DNA of 29,910 nt, from NCBI GenBank assembly GCA_000432255.1, contig HF989906.1, positions 34,041 through 63,950 of the forward strand. The letters run 5' to 3'. Of the stretch, positions 1-7,931 are shown piece after piece; the first letter of the stretch is position 1, and each line of letters opens with the position of its first letter. The DNA comes from Acholeplasma sp. CAG:878. Lineage in GTDB: Bacteria; Bacillota_I; Bacilli_A; RF39; UBA660. The position numbers and the translations under genes were made by a program. The notes below the pieces were generated by a model. It was not told the origin of the DNA and made no database searches. It saw nothing but the letters and a program-made list of their open reading frames with translations.

Positions 1-5
1 CACCA
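1..5 (+). tRNA. possible 3' tail of an upstream tRNA (partial)
   Basis: The window opens with a base plus ACCA shortly before tRNA-Asn, and both tRNAs that follow have their CCA encoded. This looks like the discriminator/CCA end of a preceding tRNA cut by the window edge. Only five bases are visible, so this is inference from context. Confidence 0.3.
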
Positions 6-13
6 TTTTTTAC

Positions 14-90
14 GCCTCAATAGCTCAGTCGGTTAGAGCACTTGACTGTTAATCAAGGGGTCGTAGGTTCGAGTCCTACTTGAGGCGCCA
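14..90 (+). tRNA. tRNA-Asn (anticodon GTT)
   Basis: A complete cloverleaf can be folded by eye. The 7-bp acceptor stem pairs 14-20 with 80-86, followed by discriminator G and an encoded CCA (88-90). The D arm contains AGCTCAGT...GGTTAGAGC, the anticodon arm has a CTTGA/TCAAG stem with GTT at 48-50, and the T arm contains GGTTCGAGTCC. GTT decodes Asn AAC and AAU codons. It is separated from the next tRNA by only 6 nt, so both probably belong to one processed tRNA transcript. Confidence 0.97.
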
Positions 91-96
91 TCTTAT

Positions 97-173
97 GGCC
101 AGTTGGTGAAGCGGCTTAACACACTGCCCTTTCACGGCAGCATTCACGAGTTCGAATCTCGTACTGGTCACCA
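97..173 (+). tRNA. tRNA-Glu (anticodon TTC)
   Basis: The acceptor stem pairs 97-103 with 163-169 and includes one G-U pair. The discriminator is A170 and CCA is encoded at 171-173. The anticodon stem CTGCC/GGCAG encloses the loop with TTC at 131-133. The T arm contains GAGTTCGAATCTC. It is the last gene of the tRNA cluster, with a terminator 12 nt downstream. Confidence 0.95.
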
Positions 174-185
174 AGAGTTAAAATT

Positions 186-206
186 AACCACTTTTAGTGG
201 TTTTTT
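186..206 (+). terminator. intrinsic terminator of the tRNA cluster
   Basis: A 7-bp stem (AACCACT / AGTGGTT) with a TTT loop runs straight into a T-tract at 201-206. It lies just after tRNA-Glu and would end the tRNA transcript. Confidence 0.85.
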
Positions 207-267
207 AATTTGTTTCTACATTTTTTGCAAAATAAATAAAATATTGTGTATTTTTTTTAAAAACATA

Positions 268-296
268 TTGCCTTAATTAACTTAAAATGATATAAT
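268..296 (+). promoter_or_regulatory. sigma-A-type promoter of the receiver-like gene
   Basis: TTGCCT (268-273), a 17-nt spacer and a perfect TATAAT (291-296). A strong ribosome binding site AAGGAGG follows at about 308-314, with ATG at 320. The receiver gene therefore has its own promoter, independent of the tRNA cluster. Confidence 0.8.
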
Positions 297-319
297 ATTT
301 CAACATTAAGGAGGTTAAC

Positions 320-694
320 ATGATTGATGAACAACTATTTTATAACAAAAAAGTATTAGTTGGTGATTATGATAATACTTCATTTAAATATACTAATATG
401 ATTTTATCTAAATTAGGATTAATTGTAAGTAATTCTTCTACTACAGATGATATAAAAACAAGAATATTAAACGGCGAAAAATATGACGTTATTATTACCA
501 ATAATGTGTACAAACATGGTAGTGGAGAAGAATTAGTTAGGGATTTAAAAGAAATTGAAGGTTTTAACACTCCTGTTATAATTCATAGTATATCAGAAAA
601 ATCAGAATTTAATGGTTCAGATTTTGATGGTTATTTACAAAAGCCAATAAACAAAGAAGATGTAATTGAATTATTTAATAAAATACTAAAATAA
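320..694 (+). CDS. stand-alone receiver-like protein with Asn at the phosphoacceptor position
   Basis: A 124-aa soluble protein with the length and pattern of a single CheY-like receiver domain and no output domain. Strand beta-1 (residues 11-15) ends in the acidic D16/D18 region. Strand beta-3 (YDVIIT, 55-60) is followed by the segment that normally carries the phosphorylated Asp, but here it reads TNN, so N61 sits at that site. S90 at the end of VIIHS corresponds to the conserved Ser/Thr, and K108 in LQKPI is the conserved Lys-Pro. One of the usual two N-terminal acidic residues is replaced (DYD rather than DDD). Receivers without the acceptor Asp are generally not phosphorylated and act as protein-interaction domains or in other ways (family knowledge). 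It is monocistronic, with its own promoter and terminator. The partner is unknown. Confidence 0.75.
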   Translation: MIDEQLFYNKKVLVGDYDNTSFKYTNMILSKLGLIVSNSSTTDDIKTRILNGEKYDVIITNNVYKHGSGEELVRDLKEIEGFNTPVIIHSISEKSEFNGSDFDGYLQKPINKEDVIELFNKILK

Positions 695-720
695 GGTAGT
701 TTTTGCTACCCTATTTTTTT
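695..720. terminator. bidirectional terminator between the receiver gene and ddl
   Basis: Stem GGTAG (695-699) / CTACC (706-710) with loop TTTTTG, and T-tracts on both strands. It starts directly after the stop of the plus-strand receiver gene, and the minus-strand ddl stop (711-713) abuts its other side, so it can serve both convergent genes. Confidence 0.75.
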
Positions 721-1898
721 ATTCCTTTTAATCCTTTAGTACCACTAAAATTATTTAAAATATTAGTTTCAAAAGATATAACTTTATTGTGTTTTAATTT
801 ATATTGTTTAATTCCTAGTGTTATCATTTCATCTAATAGTTCAGTATATGGTTTTCCTGTTGCTTCCCATAAGTAGAATGATAAAGATCCTGGAATTGTA
901 TTTGGCTCATTAATATAAACTTTTTTAGTTTTACCATCAATTAAGAAATCAATTCGGCAAACTCCACTTAAATTTAAAGCTTCAAATGCTTTTTTAGCGA
1001 TTTCTTGAACCTCATTAGTTTTTTTCTCATCTAATCTTGCTGGAACTATTCTATTTGTACTAGCCATGCCTTTTGAAGAGCCTTTAACACCTTTAGTTTT
1101 TGAAGAACCAATATATTTATCTTTGTAACTTAAAAATTCATCATTACCCATAACTTCTTCTAATACACTAGTACAAGCATTTTCATAGTTTCCTAAAACA
1201 CTGCAATTTACTTCAATTAAATTTTCAACTGCTTTTTCAACTATTACTTTGTTATCATATGTAATAGCATCTTCTATAGCTTTTTCTAATAGCTTTTCAT
1301 CTTTTACAAAACTTATTCCAACACTACTACCTAAAGTTGCTGGTTTTACAATTACAGGATAACCTAATTTTTTAATATTTTTAATAATTTCTTCTTTTTC
1401 TTCAAAATATTTGTTATCAAAAAACCAAACATATGGAACAACTGGTATACCAACACTTTCAAAAACTTGTTTCATTACGACTTTGTCTTGTCCTAAACTT
1501 GAACCTAACACACCACTTCCAACGTAAGGAACTCCGGTCATTTCTAAGTATCCTTGTAGTGTTCCGTCCTCCATATTGTTGCCATGAACAATTGGTAAAA
1601 TAATATCTATATCTGTTACAATTCTTTTTAATCCTTTTGTTGATTGTAGTACAAATCTTCCATCTTTATTATATAAAACTACCTTTTTAGCATATCTTTT
1701 TAAAGTATCAAAATCACGATAAATATCTATATCTTGTAACATCTTTCCTGTATACCAGTTTCTTTGTTTATCGACATAGATTGGATATATATCGTATTTT
1801 TCTTTATTTAAACTTTCCATTGCTTGAACAGCTGATATAACACTTACTTCGTGTTCAACTGTTGGGCCTCCGAATATAACTCCTAATTTAATTTTCAT
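711..1898 (-). CDS. ddl: D-alanine--D-alanine ligase
   Basis: An ATP-grasp ligase that joins two D-Ala for the peptidoglycan pentapeptide, in the cytoplasm. The N-terminal domain opens with VIFGGPTVEHEVSVISA, the Ddl signature (GGxSxEHxVS). The central part has HGNNMEDGTLQGYLE and VPYVGSG. The ATP-grasp core has PVIVKPATLGSSVGI, and the C-terminal Mg/ATP region has CRIDFL followed by VYINEPNTIPGSLSFYLWEA. At 395 aa it is somewhat longer than most family members, partly from a basic C-terminal tail of about 25 residues. It lies 20 nt behind the alpha/beta hydrolase gene and shares its promoter. The NEPNTIPG motif supports the Ddl superfamily; whether the second substrate is D-Ala or another D-residue cannot be settled by eye. 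Confidence 0.93.
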   Translation of the reverse strand: MKIKLGVIFGGPTVEHEVSVISAVQAMESLNKEKYDIYPIYVDKQRNWYTGKMLQDIDIYRDFDTLKRYAKKVVLYNKDGRFVLQSTKGLKRIVTDIDIILPIVHGNNMEDGTLQGYLEMTGVPYVGSGVLGSSLGQDKVVMKQVFESVGIPVVPYVWFFDNKYFEEKEEIIKNIKKLGYPVIVKPATLGSSVGISFVKDEKLLEKAIEDAITYDNKVIVEKAVENLIEVNCSVLGNYENACTSVLEEVMGNDEFLSYKDKYIGSSKTKGVKGSSKGMASTNRIVPARLDEKKTNEVQEIAKKAFEALNLSGVCRIDFLIDGKTKKVYINEPNTIPGSLSFYLWEATGKPYTELLDEMITLGIKQYKLKHNKVISFETNILNNFSGTKGLKGIKK

Positions 1899-1918
1899 AA
1901 TATATCTCCCTTCAAATA

Positions 1919-2638
1919 TTATTCACCAATAAAACTTTTAATTACCCTAAGAGTTTGGTCTAATCTTTCTAAATAAGCGTAATGAGTACATCCATCATAC
2001 ACTACCACACCACAATCTTTGATTAATTTTTCTAGTTCATAAGCATCATCAATACTTACTTGTAAGTCATTTGTACCCCAAATTAATAAAGTTGGGCATT
2101 TGATTTTTTTTACATCTTCGGTTATGTCAGTATTAACTGTTAAAACCATTATTTTTCTCATCATTTCACTAGCATTTTTATAATCTGTTGAACCAATATG
2201 CTTTTTAGCAAATCCCTCTAATTTGTTTAAAACCGGGATTTTTTTAGCAAATTTCAATGCTTTTGTTTTAAAACCCAATTTAACAATTTGTTTTTTAAAA
2301 GGACAAGCCAAACCTATTACTTTTTTTGTTTTATATTTACTTGCGTAAACTAAAGATATTTTACCACCAAATGAATGACCAATCAATATTGGTTCATCTA
2401 TTTTTAGATTAGTTAGTAATGTATGAATGCAAGAAGCATAATCATATACTGTCCAAGCTTCCTTTGGCTCTTCACTTTTGCCATGTCCTGGTAAATCTAT
2501 AATTATAACTCTTTTGTTAACTAAATTATTACCTATTGGTTCCATCATTTGAATATTTTGTCCCCAACCGTGTAGTAAAACAACAGCCTCACCGCTACCA
2601 ACATCAGTATAATTTACAAAAACACCGTTTATGTTCAT
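1919..2638 (-). CDS. alpha/beta hydrolase (serine hydrolase)
   Basis: A 239-aa single-domain alpha/beta hydrolase from the ATG at 2638. An in-frame TTG at 2644 exists, but the GGTGAT ribosome binding site is better spaced for the ATG. Seen in order: oxyanion-hole motif LLHGWGQN, LPGHGKS, nucleophile elbow GHSFGG (Ser about 89), acid Asp about 191 in WGTNDLQ, and His about 219 in GCTHYAYLER. The triad is complete, so it should be an active esterase, lipase or related enzyme. There is no signal peptide. It is the first gene of a two-gene unit with ddl. The substrate cannot be predicted; homologues in this family cleave carboxylesters, lactones or C-C bonds. Confidence 0.88.
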   Translation of the reverse strand: MNINGVFVNYTDVGSGEAVVLLHGWGQNIQMMEPIGNNLVNKRVIIIDLPGHGKSEEPKEAWTVYDYASCIHTLLTNLKIDEPILIGHSFGGKISLVYASKYKTKKVIGLACPFKKQIVKLGFKTKALKFAKKIPVLNKLEGFAKKHIGSTDYKNASEMMRKIMVLTVNTDITEDVKKIKCPTLLIWGTNDLQVSIDDAYELEKLIKDCGVVVYDGCTHYAYLERLDQTLRVIKSFIGE

Positions 2639-2655
2639 CTTCAATCACCTTTTAT

Positions 2656-2684
2656 ATTATACCATTTTTTATATAATAATTAAA
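2656..2684 (-). promoter_or_regulatory. sigma-A-type promoter of the hydrolase-ddl operon
   Basis: Reading the minus strand: TTTAAT (2684-2679), a 17-nt spacer and perfect TATAAT (2661-2656), followed by AGGTGA before the hydrolase start. The -35 is weak and the -10 perfect. Confidence 0.65.
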
Positions 2685-2691
2685 GTATTTT

Positions 2692-2718
2692 GAAAAAAGA
2701 ACTAGTAAAACTAGTCCT
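2692..2718 (-). terminator. terminator of the CPBP protease gene
   Basis: Stem ACTAGT/ACTAGT (2701-2706 and 2710-2715) with a 3-nt loop, followed on the minus strand by a T-rich tract (TTCTTTTTT). It lies 34 nt beyond the CPBP stop codon and just upstream of the hydrolase promoter. Confidence 0.7.
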
Positions 2719-2751
2719 TTTGTGTCAATAAATAATTGACATTATTATTAT

Positions 2752-3450
2752 TTACATTTTATTTAAATTTATGTATTTTTTAAAAATTAAAATTAAAATA
2801 ATTAATGATATTATATAAATAATAAAACTTATTAAAAAATTATTTAGAATTAAACAATAAATAGTTGTTACTATATTACTTGTCATATGTAAGATTAAAG
2901 GTGCTTTTATATTATTTGTTTTTTCATACATATAAATTAGAATAAAACCTAGAACTAAAGCATAAATCATTTGAACTAAATTAAAGTGTAATAATGAAAA
3001 TATGATGGTTGTGATTACAATACTTTTCATGATTGAATATTTCTGTTTTAATTCATTATACATAATACCTCTAATCATATATTCTTCTATAATAGGACCA
3101 ATTATTCCTGTTGATATAATAGCTATTAAAATATTATTACTACCACTATATAAATGTGTAAAACTATAAACTTCATTTAAATTGTAAATTATAAAATTAT
3201 ATATAATACTTAAAGTTGTGCCTAATATAATTGACAAAAATATGTCTTTTTTGTTTATTTTATCATCTTTATTTAAATAGTTTTTCTTTAATAGTGGTAT
3301 AAATATCAATCCTACCGCTAACACTAAAAATATATAATATTTATTTAAAAATATATTAAATGTATTCAAATCATTATAAAATAAAGCCCAAATTAATACT
3401 ATTAAAAATTGTAACAAAACATATCTAATAAGCCATCTAAACAATTTCAT
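2752..3450 (-). CDS. CPBP-family intramembrane metalloprotease (Abi/CAAX-like)
   Basis: A 232-aa very hydrophobic protein with about six membrane helices. The CPBP signature is complete: EEYMIR (E122, E123, R127), FSLLHFN with H155, and a third motif HMTSN with H188 and N192. Members are membrane-embedded glutamic-type or metal-dependent proteases related to Rce1; bacterial ones act in bacteriocin immunity, membrane protein processing or signalling (family knowledge). The start has a GGTGAT ribosome binding site. It has its own downstream terminator. Nothing nearby looks like a bacteriocin gene, so no immunity role can be assigned. Confidence 0.85.
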   Translation of the reverse strand: MKLFRWLIRYVLLQFLIVLIWALFYNDLNTFNIFLNKYYIFLVLAVGLIFIPLLKKNYLNKDDKINKKDIFLSIILGTTLSIIYNFIIYNLNEVYSFTHLYSGSNNILIAIISTGIIGPIIEEYMIRGIMYNELKQKYSIMKSIVITTIIFSLLHFNLVQMIYALVLGFILIYMYEKTNNIKAPLILHMTSNIVTTIYCLILNNFLISFIIYIISLIILILIFKKYINLNKM

Positions 3451-3491
3451 TAAATCACCTATTATAATTATATATAATGTTTTATTTTAAT

Positions 3492-3908
3492 TCAAGTAAT
3501 TATTTTTTTATAATTAAAATTATTTTCTTGTAATATTGCCTCTTTTGAATAAACTTTTACTTTAACTAAACTAATTCCTTCTAAATTTATATTAACTGCT
3601 TCGTTTTTGAATCCGCTTTCTTCTAGTTCTTTTATGTATTTATTTTTAAATTTTTCTATATCAAAATCATTTTGAAATGAATAACTTTTTAATTTTATTT
3701 TCTCACTATAAATTGGATTTATGTATGGATAAATTGTTAATACTTGAATATCTTTAAATCTATTTAAAATATTGTTAGTATTTAATTCTCCTTTTTCAAA
3801 ATAAATTTCATATATACTATAATCTTCATCTTCATAAAATACAGTTTGTACATTTTCTTGTGGATAAAGTAACCATATTAATAATAAAAATAAAAGTAAA
3901 TTTTTCAT
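3492..3908 (-). CDS. small exported or membrane-anchored protein of unknown function
   Basis: A 138-aa protein from the ATG at 3908, which is preceded by GGTGAGG. An in-frame ATG 12 nt upstream has no ribosome binding site. The N-terminus (MKNLLLFLLLIWLLY) is a signal peptide or single membrane anchor with no lipobox Cys. The remaining ~120 residues are mixed alpha/beta and lysine/glutamate-rich and contain repeated aromatic-Tyr patterns; I recognise no domain. It lies between the glycosyltransferase gene, whose terminator separates them, and the CPBP protease. Expressed together with the protease is possible (41-nt gap), so it may be a partner or substrate, but this is inference. Confidence 0.65.
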   Translation of the reverse strand: MKNLLLFLLLIWLLYPQENVQTVFYEDEDYSIYEIYFEKGELNTNNILNRFKDIQVLTIYPYINPIYSEKIKLKSYSFQNDFDIEKFKNKYIKELEESGFKNEAVNINLEGISLVKVKVYSKEAILQENNFNYKKIIT

Positions 3909-3952
3909 AAACCTCACCATTTATATTGTGAGCGAAATTAACAATTTTAAAC

Positions 3953-3978
3953 AAAAAACGACAAATTATTCTTTGTCG
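3953..3978 (-). terminator. terminator overlapping the glycosyltransferase stop codon
   Basis: Stem CGACAAA (3959-3965) / TTTGTCG (3972-3978) with a 6-nt loop that contains the TAA stop of the glycosyltransferase gene (3966-3968). On the minus strand the stem is followed by TTTTTTG. Confidence 0.8.
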
Positions 3979-5204
3979 CTTGCTAATTCATTAATTTTTA
4001 CTTTTCTTGTATGTCTAATTTCTTCCCATTTATTATATTTTTTCACCATACATACAATATTAATTGGTATCCATGATAAGATAAAGAATGAGAATAAGAA
4101 TATACCTGATATAATATCTTCTGGTTTTTTCTTATTGTATGTAGTTACATAAATGTTCATAAGTACATTTCCTAAATATAAAACTAAGAAGAACACAACT
4201 CCTGATGCATATAGATATGACATTATATCGTATAGTTCGATATGGAATATTCTAAATAGTGTCAATACAATGGTTAAGATAAAACTTAATATTTGCATAA
4301 CTGGTGCCATAAAGACTAATAACATATCAAAACTTGCAATATTACCATTCTTTTTATATGCTTGAAATAATTTTTTATGATATACTTTTAAGCATTGAAG
4401 AATACCGGCTGACCATCTTTTTCTTTGTTTCCAAGAAACATTGAAATTAACTGGTTGCTCATCATAAGTAACAGCATCCTCTACAAAAACTATTTTAATA
4501 TTATTAATCGCACATTGAGCAGTAAATTCAACATCTTCAGTTAGTGTTACAGTATTGAAACCAAATTCATCAATTACATCTTTTTTTATCATAAATCCAG
4601 TTCCATTAATTGAAGATGAACCTCCCATTTGCATTCTTGCTTTATTAAAGAAGAAATTTTGAGTCCAATAGAAAATTGAATAACTTCCACTTAACCAGTT
4701 ATCTGAAGCATTTTTACTATCTCTAAAGCATTGTGCAACACGATAACCATCACATAAAGCGCTATTCATATGTGTTAAGTAATCTTTTTTTACGATATTA
4801 TCAGCATCAAATACAATATAAGCATCGATATCTTTGCGTTTTGATAATTTTTCAAAAGCAAATTTTAATACTTCACCTTTTGATTTAACTGGGACTGTAC
4901 ATTTCATTATAGTTGCGCCAGCTTTTTTTGCTACTTTTTCGGTATTATCAGTACAATTATTTGGAATAACTATAACTTCATACAAATCTTTTGGATAGTC
5001 TTGTTCTAATAAACTTTCAACTAATTCTCCTATTACTGCTTCTTCGTTTCTTGAAGCAACTAAAATAGCAAATTTGTTTTTTGGTTTATGCTTTTTAATA
5101 ATAGGTTTATGCATATTTTTGAATGCAAAGAAACCACTTATTAAGAAATAAGTCCCATAAACCAGTGTAAAAATAAAGAATACATAATAAATAAATTGAA
5201 TCAT
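3966..5204 (-). CDS. membrane GT2 family glycosyltransferase (processive-type)
   Basis: A 412-aa protein with one N-terminal membrane helix (about 5-27), a cytoplasmic GT2 catalytic domain (about 45-270) and three or so C-terminal helices (about 290-390). The catalytic motifs are intact: LVASRNEE nucleotide-binding start, DAD at 133-135 (DxD, metal/UDP-sugar), TED at 222-224 (catalytic base) and QRKRW at 260-264 (the QxxRW motif of processive BcsA/IcaA/HAS-type enzymes). It most likely transfers a sugar from UDP-sugar to a surface polysaccharide or lipid at the membrane. It is monocistronic: it has its own promoter upstream and a terminator at its stop. The sugar and product cannot be told from the sequence. 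Confidence 0.88.
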   Translation of the reverse strand: MIQFIYYVFFIFTLVYGTYFLISGFFAFKNMHKPIIKKHKPKNKFAILVASRNEEAVIGELVESLLEQDYPKDLYEVIVIPNNCTDNTEKVAKKAGATIMKCTVPVKSKGEVLKFAFEKLSKRKDIDAYIVFDADNIVKKDYLTHMNSALCDGYRVAQCFRDSKNASDNWLSGSYSIFYWTQNFFFNKARMQMGGSSSINGTGFMIKKDVIDEFGFNTVTLTEDVEFTAQCAINNIKIVFVEDAVTYDEQPVNFNVSWKQRKRWSAGILQCLKVYHKKLFQAYKKNGNIASFDMLLVFMAPVMQILSFILTIVLTLFRIFHIELYDIMSYLYASGVVFFLVLYLGNVLMNIYVTTYNKKKPEDIISGIFLFSFFILSWIPINIVCMVKKYNKWEEIRHTRKVKINELASDKE

Positions 5205-5228
5205 AATCTAACTCCTTAATGCTCTTTT

Positions 5229-5256
5229 ATTATATCATAAATTTTATTTTTGTAAA
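5229..5256 (-). promoter_or_regulatory. promoter of the glycosyltransferase gene
   Basis: Minus strand: TTTACA (5256-5251), a 16-nt spacer and TATAAT (5234-5229), then AAGGAG ahead of the ATG at 5204. It sits directly after the stop codon of rpoE. Confidence 0.7.
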
Positions 5257-5259
5257 GCC

Positions 5260-5688
5260 CTAACTTTCTTCTTCTAAATCTTCATCAGATACAATGCTAA
5301 GCTCATCAATATCGTCATCAATATCATCATCAATATCATCATCAATAATTTCTCCATCGATTTCATCGGTTTCTTCCACTTCTTCTGGTTCGATTTCTTC
5401 TTCAATCTCATCTTCATCTTCGTCATCTAATTCTATTTTAATAGAATGATTACATCTTAAATCCCAGTTTCCGTTTTCTAAAAAGATAAACCTTTTATCA
5501 GTTGTTAATGATGTATAAAAGTCACCTATTTTTTCTTCTAAGTCTTCATCACTATATCCTAATAATTTACAAATTTGTTCAAAAATTGTTTTTGTATTTA
5601 AAGCTTTTTGTTCTTTTAAAATCATTTCTGCCATATCAGTAAATGATAATGTTTCAAGTTCTTCTTTTGTCATTTTATTTAAATTCAT
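5260..5688 (-). CDS. rpoE: DNA-directed RNA polymerase delta subunit
   Basis: A 142-aa protein from the ATG at 5688, which has GGAGG 5 nt upstream; an in-frame ATG at 5700 overlaps that ribosome binding site and is rejected. Residues 1-85 match the HARE-HTH/RpoE domain (EELETLSFTDMAEMIL, then DKRFIFLENGNWDLR). The C-terminal ~55 residues are almost all Asp/Glu/Ile, as in the disordered acidic tail of Firmicute delta. Delta binds core RNA polymerase, displaces nucleic acid and helps recycling and initiation control (family knowledge). It is shorter than B. subtilis delta (173 aa). The acidic tail is partly encoded by a 12-bp tandem repeat. It has its own promoter and lies beside argS, as in Bacillus. 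Confidence 0.93.
   Translation of the reverse strand: MNLNKMTKEELETLSFTDMAEMILKEQKALNTKTIFEQICKLLGYSDEDLEEKIGDFYTSLTTDKRFIFLENGNWDLRCNHSIKIELDDEDEDEIEEEIEPEEVEETDEIDGEIIDDDIDDDIDDDIDELSIVSDEDLEEES
5303..5350 (-). repeat. 12-bp tandem repeat encoding the acidic tail of RpoE delta
   Basis: Four units of TCATCAATATCA (plus-strand reading; the first unit ends CG and the last is degenerate) lie in register at 5303, 5315, 5327 and 5339. On the coding strand each unit encodes a DDDI-type block. Because the unit is a multiple of three, copy-number change would lengthen or shorten the acidic tail without a frameshift. Confidence 0.85.
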
Positions 5689-5717
5689 AATAACCTCCAT
5701 ATAAAAATGCTAGTCTA

Positions 5718-5745
5718 ATTTTAACACATTTTTAAATTGTGTCAA
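5718..5745 (-). promoter_or_regulatory. promoter of rpoE
   Basis: Minus strand: perfect TTGACA (5745-5740), a 16-nt spacer and TAAAAT (5723-5718). It lies 30 nt before the ATG at 5688. Confidence 0.75.
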
Positions 5746-5794
5746 TACTATTTTTATAATATGTTAGTATTTATTAAAAATATACAATTTTCAC

Positions 5795-7483
5795 TTACAT
5801 TTTTGAAGGTATTTTTATAACAAGTAAATCAAGTAATGTTTTTATTATTTTATTTGTTAAATCAAGTAATTTTAACCATTGTTCTTTAATAATTTCATCT
5901 TCTTGAGTTGAGATATAGTTACTTTGATAAAATGTATTAGCAACAGTACATAAATCATATACATATTCCGCTATATAACTTGGCATTAATGAATTAAATG
6001 CATTATTAATAACAATTGGTAATTCCAATAATTTTAGCCTTAAATTACGGTCATTATAAGTATTTTCATCAAATGATTTATAATCTTTAGAATAACTATT
6101 AATAACTTTATTTAATCTTAAATATGTATATAAAATATAAGGTCCTGTTTTGCCAACTACTTCACTAAATTTTTTAATATCAAATATATAATCTCTTTCA
6201 AAGTTATTTTGTAAATCGGCAAATTTAACGATCGAATTAGTTATTATATCTAAATCTTCTTCACTCATATTTTTATTTTCATCTTTTGTTTCTATAAATG
6301 TTTCTTTTATTTGTTCTAATAGACTAGATAAACTTGCTGCATCACCATTTCTTGTTTTAAATGGTTTTCCATCACTTCCATTAACTGTTCCATAACCAAT
6401 ATGAATTAAGTCAATATCTTTTGTTATTCCCCATAAATTGCAAGTTCTAAAAACTTGAGTAAAATGTAGGGCTTGCCTTGCATCCGTTACATAAAGAATA
6501 TGATTTGGTTTATATTTATTTACTCTTTCATAGATTGTTGCTATATCTGTTGTTCCATATAAATAAGCACCATTGCTTTTTTGATAAATAAGTGGCGGGA
6601 TTTCTTTTTTGTCATCGTCTAAATTTACTCTAACGACTTTAGCACCATCACTTTCTTCTAATAAATTTTTACTTTCTAGTTCTTTAGTTACATCATCAAT
6701 ATATTTATAAGAATCACTTTCACCTAACCATAAATCAAATGATACATCTAAATATTTATATATTCTTTTTATATCTTCAAGTGATACTTCATATATTTTT
6801 TTCCATAATTTGTTATATTCTTGATTACCATCTTGTAAATCTTTTGTAATTTTCGCACATTCTTTTAATATCTCTTCATTTTCTTTACAAAGCCTACTTA
6901 CCATAGGATATGCTTTATTTAAATAATCAAGTGTTATATCATTAACATCTAATTTGTCTTTTAAAACAGCATATATTACTTCACCTATTTGTAATCCATA
7001 ATCTCCTAGATGAACATCACTAATAGTTTTATGACCATAAAAGTTTATTATTCTTTTTATAGATTCTCCTATAATTGCTGTTCTTAAATGTCCTACATGA
7101 AGTGGTTTTGCTATATTAGGCCCTCCATAATCTAAGAAAAATAATTCTTGTTTTTCTGGTTTTGGTAAATTGAATTTTTCACTTGTATACATTTTTTCAA
7201 GTGTTTTGTTCATTAATTTGTTACTTATTTTTATATTAATAAAACCATTTACTAAACTAACTTCTTCAAAATAGTTATCAAAATCTATTTGTTCATTTAT
7301 TCTAGAAACTATGTTTTTTCCAATAATCATTGGATTTTGTTTATAAATTTTAGCTAGTTTAAACGCATCATCACATTGGTAATCACACAAATCTAATCTG
7401 TTTGATTTGATTATTCTAGGGTTATATTCATATTCACATTCCATAAATATTTTTTGTAAATAATCTTCTAAAATTTCTATCAT
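5795..7483 (-). CDS. argS: arginyl-tRNA synthetase
   Basis: A 562-aa class I aminoacyl-tRNA synthetase that charges tRNA-Arg. Seen: an N-terminal ArgRS additional domain (about 1-110), the HIGH-type signature HVGH at 129-132 within GGPNIAKPLHVGHLR, ITxD-type residues in the catalytic core, GYGTVNGSDGKPFKTRNG in place of the KMSKS loop (characteristic of ArgRS), and an all-helical DALR anticodon-binding domain at the C-terminus that includes the VGKTGPYILYTYLR segment. The length is typical. The start ATG overlaps the stop of the upstream DUF1934 gene by 4 nt (ATGA), so translation is coupled. The ribosome binding site GGAGG is 4 nt upstream. Confidence 0.97.
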   Translation of the reverse strand: MIEILEDYLQKIFMECEYEYNPRIIKSNRLDLCDYQCDDAFKLAKIYKQNPMIIGKNIVSRINEQIDFDNYFEEVSLVNGFINIKISNKLMNKTLEKMYTSEKFNLPKPEKQELFFLDYGGPNIAKPLHVGHLRTAIIGESIKRIINFYGHKTISDVHLGDYGLQIGEVIYAVLKDKLDVNDITLDYLNKAYPMVSRLCKENEEILKECAKITKDLQDGNQEYNKLWKKIYEVSLEDIKRIYKYLDVSFDLWLGESDSYKYIDDVTKELESKNLLEESDGAKVVRVNLDDDKKEIPPLIYQKSNGAYLYGTTDIATIYERVNKYKPNHILYVTDARQALHFTQVFRTCNLWGITKDIDLIHIGYGTVNGSDGKPFKTRNGDAASLSSLLEQIKETFIETKDENKNMSEEDLDIITNSIVKFADLQNNFERDYIFDIKKFSEVVGKTGPYILYTYLRLNKVINSYSKDYKSFDENTYNDRNLRLKLLELPIVINNAFNSLMPSYIAEYVYDLCTVANTFYQSNYISTQEDEIIKEQWLKLLDLTNKIIKTLLDLLVIKIPSKM

Positions 7484-7818
7484 AGAACCTCCTTAATTAA
7501 AGTAAATTTTATTACTTCATCATTTAATGTATAATTTATAATGATTTTTTCTTCTGTAATTAATAAATCATTAGTAAATAATTCTAAATTTAACTTATAA
7601 TTATTTTCTTTTAAAACTAAATTTGCGTTTGTATGTTTTTTATTTATAAACAATAAATTTAATATGTAATCTTTATTTTCTCTTGTAATTTCAACTTGAG
7701 TAGTTATTTTAATACTTACTTTTGTGTCATCTTCTAAATAAGTTATATTATTTCCTACTATATTATAGGTATTACTAATAATTTGCCCGTTTTTTTCTAA
7801 AATTGTTTTTATTTGCAT
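7480..7818 (-). CDS. DUF1934 (YwiB-like) beta-barrel protein
   Basis: A 112-aa protein rich in beta strands, consistent with the lipocalin-like DUF1934 family. The assignment rests mainly on position: in many Firmicutes (ywiB-argS in Bacillus) this family lies directly before argS, and here the two genes overlap by ATGA. It contains NKKHTNANLVLKENNYKLNLELFT and INYTLNDEVIKFTL strands, typical of the alternating hydrophobic pattern. No catalytic residues are evident. The molecular function of the family is unknown. It is the first gene of the operon, directly after a strong promoter. Confidence 0.75.
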   Translation of the reverse strand: MQIKTILEKNGQIISNTYNIVGNNITYLEDDTKVSIKITTQVEITRENKDYILNLLFINKKHTNANLVLKENNYKLNLELFTNDLLITEEKIIINYTLNDEVIKFTLIKEVL

Positions 7819-7833
7819 ATAAACACCTAAAAC

Positions 7834-7862
7834 ATTATATCATAAGTATATATTTTTATCAA
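7834..7862 (-). promoter_or_regulatory. promoter of the DUF1934-argS operon
   Basis: Minus strand: TTGATA (7862-7857), a 17-nt spacer and perfect TATAAT (7839-7834), followed by an AGGTG ribosome binding site. No T-box-like leader is present, since the start codon follows within about 15 nt of the -10. Confidence 0.8.
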
Positions 7863-7931
7863 ACTAATTAAAACTGGAGCCTAATTCATTTTCTTATTGT
7901 TTTTATTTTTAAAACGGAATTTAATTTAAGC

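Noticed and set aside
3928..4365. Plus-strand open frames opposite the glycosyltransferase gene
   Set aside because: The minus-strand frame carries all GT2 motifs; the plus frames have no domain and no start signals.
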